Shown one piece after another: positions 58,307 through 64,000 of a stretch of 64,000 nt of DNA; position 1 is the first letter of the stretch; every line of letters begins with the position of its first letter. The DNA is from Polychytrium aggregatum. Lineage: Eukaryota > Chytridiomycota > Chytridiomycetes > Polychytriales. The notes under the pieces were generated by a model that searched no databases, was not told where the DNA came from, and saw only the letters and a list, made by a program, of their open reading frames with translations. The position numbers were made by a program, and so were the translations under genes. The stretch covers positions 1 through 64,000 of the forward strand of contig NW_026516380.1 in the NCBI RefSeq assembly GCF_025602895.1, given 5' to 3'.

Positions 58307-59430
58307 ATGTCGGCGACCTCCTCCAGAATGAACGTGGGCTGCTTCGACTCGCACGTCGAGGATCTGACTGCCTTTGCTGTTCCCTCGGCGGCATCTTGGC
58401 CCAGCGGATCGTCCTCGCAGGTCACCGTCGGATCCTGCGTCGACGCCTGTGGCCAATCCGACTACAGCATTGCCCTCGTCGCTCCCTCCATGGAGAGCCG
58501 CAGCACTCTGGCCTTCACCTGTCACTGTGCCAACTCGGCCGCCTCGCTCACCGTCGTCGAGCCCCAGTACTGCAACCGGGTTTGCACCTCTGCCGAGGGC
58601 CGACCCTGTGGCGGACTGCAGAACCACCAGGTCTACATCTCGGCTTATCGGGTAAGCCGCTGCTTTGGTTCCCGACTGGAAAGTGATGGTTTGATCGTTT
58701 CGCGATCGCTTCTTGGTTGGCCAAAACTGACACCGTATCGTATCCTGGACTCCAGACCACACTTTCCCATCAAGCCGCTCGGTTGAACGCAATCTCTCCG
58801 CCTCCAACCGACCCCCAAGGCCAGCGAGAGCGCTGGTACGATTCTCCTACGGGCGCCTCCGCTCCAGAGCCCAGCCCCAGCGATGCTCCATACACCAATC
58901 CTCGCCAGCGCTGGTTCACGAGCAACTTTGCCTATCCTGCTGATGGAACCGATCCCAAGATCCAGCGAGAGCGCTGGTACAACTCTCCTACGGGCTCCTC
59001 CGCTCCAGAGCCCAGCCCCAGCGATGTTCCATACACCAATCCTCGCCAGCGCTGGTTCACGAGCAACACAGCCCCCCCGGTCGACGGCACCAAGAGCCCC
59101 GACGCCTTTATCCGCCAGCAGTGGAGCCAGCAGCTCCGCAAGGAGAGCCAGACCAACAACCAGATGTACCGAAACAACATCTTCAGCAACTCTGTCAGCA
59201 GGCCCCCTGCTCAGTCGGTTTCGGACCCGACTGTTGCCCCAACCCCCGCCGCTGCTGCAAACTCTGGGCTCAGCTCGACCGCAGTGGGCATTGGCGCCGC
59301 CGTGGCCTCGGTTGTGATCCTGGTTGGCCTGGTCTCGTACTATAAGCTGCGCCGATCCTCGTCCTCGGAGCGCAAAAAGTCGAGCAAGAAGCCCGTGCCG
59401 GCTGAGGCGGTTGAGTGCTCTCGCGTCTAG
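58307..59430 (+). CDS. WSC-like single-pass cell-surface protein with duplicated extracellular repeat
   Basis: Two exons in phase, 58307-58651 and 58756-59430, giving 339 residues from the ATG at 58307. The Cys-rich domain (NVGCFDSHVEDLTAFAV, SSQVTVGSCVDACGQSDYSI, AFTCHCANSAAS, YCNRVCTSAEGRPCGG) has the cysteine order of WSC carbohydrate-binding domains. Two tandem copies of about 45 residues follow, each with QRERWY, SPTG, APEPSPSD, PYTNPRQRWFTSN. Then comes a linker, a membrane segment (VGIGAAVASVVILVGLVSYY) and a basic Ser-rich cytosolic tail (KLRRSSSSERKKSSKKPVPA). The layout is that of fungal wall-stress sensors (Wsc/Mid2). The ATG used gives no signal peptide, so an upstream exon may be missing. 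Ligand and signalling role are inferred from the family only. Confidence 0.8.
58810..59090 (+). repeat. Coding direct repeat of about 135 bp in the WSC-like gene
   Basis: Two copies, beginning near 58818 (CAGCGAGAGCGCTGGTACGA) and 58962 (CAGCGAGAGCGCTGGTACAA), are almost identical over their length. They encode the duplicated segment containing QRERWY and PRQRWFTSN. Confidence 0.9.
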
Positions 59431-59501
59431 TTCTGGACTCGCCTGTCAAGATTCCGGCTGCTGATAGGAATGCGCCCCACTCGCCAGTTTTGTGCATCAA
59501 G

Positions 59502-59516
59502 CTTCACTGAGTGAAG
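59502..59516. other. Perfect short palindrome CTTCACTGAGTGAAG after the WSC-like gene
   Basis: AAGCTTCACTGAGTGAAGCTT (59499-59519) is an inverted repeat of ten-base arms around one base, 70 bp after the stop codon. It could form a hairpin in the 3' UTR. Function unknown. Confidence 0.6.
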
Positions 59517-60288
59517 CTTATAGATCCTCCCCGTTCCCCTAACTCTGTTTTACCTACCATCCCGGCCTGCCCACCCGCCCAACCAACCACAGTTCAGCGA
59601 TCCTGCTGTCATATATGCCTCTTATCAACCAATGTCTTCTTTATCTTTATACTCACTTATTTAAATCGATTCACGATCACCACCGCCCTGCAAAGCCCTC
59701 ACGGTCTGTTCATCCTTGGAGCAGTCAAGCCCACACAAACCGAAACGGGACACCCATTTCTGAGTGCGAGCGGTAGCTTATTTTTTTGTTTCTTCCTCTT
59801 CCTTGGATGTGAATATACAACCATCCACCATACCATGGCCAAGCACAATGCCCTTTGAGTGCTGCTCCTCAGTATAGCGATGCTATGCTCGGTCCACAAC
59901 CGATGTATCGGTGTGTACATCTCCCATCCCCGAGAGCACCGGCAACAATTGCATCGTTTGTTGGCCCACTGGACTGCATCGGGGAGATGTGGGCCATGGA
60001 TCCGAACATGGTCCCTGATTCACACACGGTTCCTTAAATACCTCCGTGCATCCTTGCCTCCAGCCCTCCCCCTCGCTCCCAGTTGCTCTTGTGTGGCTCC
60101 AGTACATGTGCAAGTATATTGAGTCAACGAAAAGTGCCTATGGATTAGACATGCAGAGAGTGCAACCTTCAACATGGAGCCTTCCTCATCTGCAGGGGTA
60201 TAGGAACGAGCGTCAAGTTCGAGTATTCATTGTCCCTGACGAAACCGCCATCACAAATCAAGGCAACGGTTGCTCGTGGTAGCAGCGG

Positions 60289-60314
60289 CCGACCGACCGA
60301 CCGACCGACCGACC
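60289..60314. repeat. GACC tetranucleotide repeat
   Basis: Six uninterrupted CCGA/GACC units in the spacer. Simple microsatellite. Confidence 0.9.
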
Positions 60315-60564
60315 ATGATCGTTACCTTCTATGGCCACACCATGTGCACCAGGTCGCCGTGGAAGAGAGAAAGTGAGATGAAAAGTATAGATTCGTGCCG
60401 ATTGTGCGTTGGGGGAGAGGAGGACAACAGTCCGAGATTTGGTAATGCGATTGTAACGAGAATTCTGTGAGTCGTTCAAGTCCTTTAATGTGCACACGCA
60501 CACACGTACATAGGCGATGTGCATATGGCGTCGCGGGAGGGGGAGTGAATGAATGGGACGATGA

Positions 60565-60622
60565 TGAAGATGATGAAGATGATGAAGATAGTGGTGGTGG
60601 TGGTGGTGGTGGTGGTGGTGGT
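60565..60622. repeat. GATGAA / GTG trinucleotide repeats
   Basis: A short GATGAAGAT run (60560-60588) is followed by about eleven GGT units (60590-60622). Confidence 0.9.
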
Positions 60623-60800
60623 GGAAGAGAGTATGGAATGGCAGATATATTGCGGCGGCTGCTTAACGTTCGTATCGGTTGACCCCTGCATATGCTTGGT
60701 CGCCCACATGTCTTTACAGTCCTTGCAAACCCACACAGCGCCGCCCAAGAGTGACCACGCCGTTGGGGAGGAAAAGACGAGAAACTGGACGTGCTGGCTC

Positions 60801-61358
60801 TTACCCTTCGTCGTCGTCGGTGGAGAAGAGAGTCAGCGACTGCATGCCGCGCAGGGTGGATTGCAGGGTTCCCAGGCGAGATTCGAGTGTCTGGACGGAT
60901 GATGGAAACGATCGGGATGTTGGAATCAAGAGTCAGTTGAGGGCGAGCCGGCCATGAAACATTCGGTCATGCTTCCTTCGGACAGCTCGGTTGTGCACAG
61001 GCTGATGGATGAACGGGCATAGGCTGCACTTGGGTGCGCCGTTGCAGAAGGCCGATCTAGAGGATCTGCAATTGGCAAGTGTCCATACCGGACTGATCGG
61101 CCCCAGTCGCCCGGCCGACTGGGCGGCCATGGGTGTGCTTGCAAATGACGAGGCATTGCTTGAAGTCGAGGTGGAATTGTGCGAGGCTGAGGAAAACGGA
61201 GCGCGTGCCGAGGATCCAGCAGAGGCAGAGGCGGATGCAGAAGCCGACGGCTTGAAGGACGACGACGACGCCGGCGATTTGAACGATCGGGGCGACTTTG
61301 AGGAGGCCGACCGGAAGGCGGATCGGGCCGACGACGAGGCAGATGTGAACAAGGCCAT
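60801..61358 (-). CDS. Small putative mitochondrial protein, function unknown
   Basis: Two exons in phase, 61358-61089 and 60890-60801, give 119 residues. The start is the first in-frame ATG (MALFTSASSSARSAFRSASS). The first 55 residues are Ser/Ala/Arg/Lys/Phe-rich with no acidic residue and a (Ser-Ala)n run, a strong mitochondrial presequence. A GTATGG donor and a CGTCCAG acceptor join AGRLGPISP to TLESRLGTLQSTLRGMQSLT, ending LFSTDDDEG. The mature part would be about 60 residues. No family recognised. Support is the clean phase, the presequence-like composition and a sensible stop. The opposite-strand frame (61009-61773) is acidic only because it is the complement of this Ser/Arg-rich sequence. 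Confidence 0.5.
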
Positions 61359-62737
61359 GGCGGCAGACAGGAACGGAAGGGCTTTCGCGACAGAGGGAGC
61401 GGCTTGGGCAGCGAACGGAACCGGCTCGAAGTGCAGTCCGAGACAGGGTGGGGTCGGCAAGCGGGATGCAGCGAGGGACAGACGATCGGACCGGATGTCG
61501 TCGGCGATGCGTTCTGGAGTCGATGCAACGGAGAGCTTGGGAGGAGCAACATTTTTCGTTTTTCAGGGCTGCCGGTTCGAGCCGGACGCAGCGCTGATTG
61601 GGCCGATCTCGGCACAGAACATGGGCACAGCGACGCGCGTGCACGGAATCGGGATGTCCTGCGCACGAGCTGTTCGCCATGAGGATGGGCGGGCAGCAGA
61701 GCAGCCACGGCACGACACTGCAGACAGCCCGCGCGAGCATTGGCCTGGTGGTCTATTGCAGGCTCTCGGTTAGCTTGCATGCCGCGTGGGATGCTCTCGG
61801 TTGGGCTGGATCAAGCGGATGGCCAAGGCAAGCAGCTCCTTCATGCGACGGCATCGGCCCGGCATGGTGTGCCCACTGGACGCGGACCCGCATACAACGC
61901 TGCCGAGGAGGTCCCCCCCTGGTGCACAACAGATCGGCGGCGAAGCTCTGGGCGCATGATTTGCATGCCCTCGCCCGTTCTTCCCAGCGCCAAGGCCGCG
62001 CTGAGTCCTGCTGGGACTTCATGGTTGGCCCTCGCCTGGCTTGGCGTCGCCCCAAACCGGCAGTGAGGCGAGCACACGTGACCCGCCGCCCATGGAAAAT
62101 CCTCTGTCATCGGATGTCCCGCCGCGTCATATGCGGCCGGCGGGGACCTGCCATATTTGGCTCGGTGACGCATCGCGAAGAGAGCGGGGGAGGGAGGGGA
62201 GGGGCACAGCGAGACGGATGGGTGCGGACTCGGGCCTGCAGGGATCATTGGGCTGGATCAAGCACCAGACAGCAGCACCAGCGAGGGCCAGCGGCAGCAT
62301 CAGCGAGGGTCGAGGGCATAGACTGCATGCGACGGCAGCAGATCCCCAGCCGCGAGGACATCCCGGCCGATGCAGCACAGCAGGCCTGGGCACGCCGCCT
62401 CGATAGCGCCCGGCGATACGGCCAAGCGGGCCAACCAGGCTCGCAGCGCGGTGTGTCCACTCGCTCGCGGTGACAAGGCAGAGGTCATTGTCGTGCCGGC
62501 GCCTGGCTGCCGCGCTGGCCGCGCACCACGGCGTTTCTTGGGGGGGGGAACCTGTCGGCAAGGCAGAAAAAATGGATTGCGCGCATAAAAGGATGGTTGC
62601 AGGGCGCTGCTGACGCTCTTCCCCCCACTTGGTCCTGACCAGAACCCGCCGTCGGCTGCCTGGAATTCCTCGGCCCGAGCCATCGCCTGTCTCTTGCCCG
62701 CTCCCCACCATCCCAAACCCACCCGCCTCATCTCGCT
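61359..62737. other. Divergent promoter region upstream of the desaturase
   Basis: These 1,379 bp of GC-rich sequence lie between opposite start codons. Overlapping frames exist on all six frames, but none shows motifs, ordered hydrophobicity or splice-supported structure. A G9 run is near 62538-62547. Confidence 0.4.
62584..62591 (+). promoter_or_regulatory. TATA-like element of the desaturase gene
   Basis: CATAAAAG lies about 150 bp upstream of the ATG at 62738. It is the only TATA-like element in the GC-rich upstream region. Confidence 0.5.
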
Positions 62738-64000
62738 ATGGGCAAGCCCGACACCAAGACCGCCGACGACGGCAACGTTGCGATCTACCGATGGGACAAC
62801 GTTGACTGGCTCCACACCACGCTCCTGACCATCACCCCGCTGACGGCCCTGTATGCCTTGATGACCGTCCCGCTGTACTGGCAGACGGCGCTCTGGGGCT
62901 TTGTCTACTACCTGATTACCGCCCTCGGTATCACCGCTGGTGGGTGTGCTGTTTGCTACTCGTCCTTATGTCTGCTGCTCTTCACATGCAAGTCCTTTGG
63001 CCAGTCGGCGGGCTTACCTTGTGGGGGGGGGTTGCCGTCGCTGCTGATATGCCAGGTCACGGCCAGGCCAGGTCGGGCTCGGTACCGACAACACCAACAT
63101 ACCGTGCTGTTGCTCCTGTTCTCAGCACCTCGCTGGGGCAGGTGGGTGGAGTGCTGGCAGCGATAGCCGAGAGTCGTGCTTGAAACCCGCTTGACGCTAA
63201 CCGAACGCCACCGGGCTCGTGTCGTCTTCCCCCAACCTCAGGCTACCACCGCTACTGGGCCCACCGCTCCTATGATGCCTCGCTGCCCTTCCAGCTGTTC
63301 CTGGCCTTTGCCGGTACCGGTGCCTTCGAGGGCTCCATCCGCTGGTGGTCTCGCGGCCACCGTGCCCACCACCGATACACCGACACCCCCAAGGACCCTT
63401 ACAGCTTCAAGAAGGGCTTCCTCTGGGCCCACATCGGCTGGATGATCATGAAGCAGGACTCGAGCTGTGTTGGCCGTGTTGACATCTCGGATCTCAACCG
63501 CAACCGACTGGTCATGCTCCAGCACAAGTACTACCTCCTGTAAGTGGAGCGCCGCCGGCGTTGTCAGGGATGGCCCTGTCCCGCAACGAGCATGTCACGT
63601 CTCGCTCTGTTGACTGACGCTGCTGCTCTGCTGGATCTCAGGTTCGCGCCCTTCTGCGCCTTCGTCTTCCCCTCGCTCGTTGCCGGTCTCCTCTGGGGTG
63701 ACTTTGTCGGCGGATTCTTCTTTGCTGGCATTGCTCGCCAGGTGTTCGTCCACCACGCCACCTTCTGCGTCAACTCGCTGGCCCACTGGGTTGGAGAGCA
63801 GCCTTTCGACGACAAGCGCACTCCCCGCGATCACTTCATTACCGCCCTGGTGACTTGCGGCGAGGGCTACCACAACTTCCACCACGAGTTCCCCTCCGAC
63901 TACAGAAACGCCATCAAGTTCTGGCAGTATGATCCCACCAAGTGGTTGATTTTCCTGAGCTCCCTCGTTGGCCTGACCTACAACCTGAAGATGTTCCCCG
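62738..64000 (+). CDS. OLE1: Delta-9 stearoyl-CoA desaturase (Ole1 type), 3' end outside window
   Basis: Exons 62738-62939, 63242-63539 and 63643 to the edge are in phase. The start is [20 protein letters not shown]. Membrane helices are [20 protein letters not shown] and [18 protein letters not shown]. The histidine boxes that bind the di-iron centre are HRYWAHR (residues 70-76), HRAHHRY (107-113) and, in exon 3, [18 protein letters not shown]. Further conserved pieces are [34 protein letters not shown] and [20 protein letters not shown]. The enzyme sits in the ER and makes palmitoleoyl/oleoyl-CoA, using cytochrome b5 as electron donor. Fungal members carry a C-terminal cytochrome b5 domain, which would lie beyond the right edge. 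Intron 1 is 302 nt and contains a G9 run. Confidence 0.95.

Larger units (their letters stand above)
59431..60800. other. Long convergent spacer with simple repeats
   Basis: These 1,370 bp lie between the stop of the WSC-like gene and the stop of the small minus-strand gene. AT content is higher (59510-59860). Simple repeats occur at 60289-60314 and 60590-60622. A CTTCACTGAGTGAAG palindrome is at 59502-59516. No credible gene. Confidence 0.4.

Noticed and set aside
61009-61773. 254-codon acidic plus-strand frame
   Set aside because: Composition is explained as the complement of the Ser/Arg-rich minus-strand exon; no splice support and it continues into unstructured spacer.

Overview
The window looks like nuclear DNA from a fungus, most likely a flagellated zoosporic one (a chytrid). 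Almost every recognisable gene is split by short introns (about 60-200 nt, GTAAGT/GTATGT-type donors, CAG/TAG acceptors). The gene set is fungal: secreted acid phosphatase, short ABCC transporter, aquaporin, WSC-like surface protein, mitochondrial PPR protein, RAC Hsp70 Ssz1, Nan1/Utp17, Paf1, Ole1-type desaturase. A kinesin-II (KIF3-type) motor, normally kept only in fungi that build a flagellum, is the strongest lineage clue. Placement below chytrid level is not possible from the sequence alone. The DNA is GC-rich, with many G/C homopolymers and many unrelated tandem repeats (periods 3 to 21 bp) in introns, leaders and spacers.

Layout, left to right: an acidic low-complexity protein running off the left edge (-, to 1502); a secreted acid phosphatase with an N-terminal chitin-binding-like module (-, 1828-3552); an NSUN5/Rcm1 rRNA cytosine methyltransferase (-, 3977-6995); a small basic membrane protein (+, 7438) directly before a 1,207-residue mitochondrial PPR protein (+, 8255-11878); an ABCC transporter without TMD0 (-, 12224-17999); an aquaporin (-, 18782-20464); a kinesin-II subunit (+, 20965-23927); a small membrane protein (+, 24384); Golgi Yif1 (+, 25001-27004); a RING-H2 ubiquitin ligase (+, 27915-31192); Ssz1 (-, 31450-33805); a Ser/Pro-rich orphan (-, 34963-35930); a multi-RRM RNA-binding protein (+, 36589-39231); Nan1/Utp17/WDR75 (+, 39675-44417); a GT32-like glycosyltransferase (-, 45062-46240); a tight Val-Pro-Phe tRNA trio (47124-47348); Paf1 (-, 47615-50064); a zinc-ribbon orphan with a His-Gln tract (-, 50378-53674); Dph7 (-, 54831-57290); a WSC-like membrane protein (+, 58307-59430); a small putative mitochondrial protein (-, 60801-61358); and a stearoyl-CoA desaturase cut by the right edge (+, 62738-64000).

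There is no operon logic. Several genes share the theme of ribosome and translation biology (Rcm1, Nan1, Ssz1, Dph7, tRNAs), but they are scattered among membrane transport, cell-surface and trafficking genes. No virus, transposase, reverse transcriptase or CRISPR array was seen. The points most worth checking are the chitin-module/phosphatase fusion with a 10-nt microexon, two GC-AG introns, the terminator-sharing tRNA trio, a glycosyltransferase that has lost its DXD motif, the zinc-ribbon orphan and the repeats placed just upstream of start codons. Exon coordinates come from reading splice signals by eye. They are firm where phase and homology agree, and tentative where the text says so.
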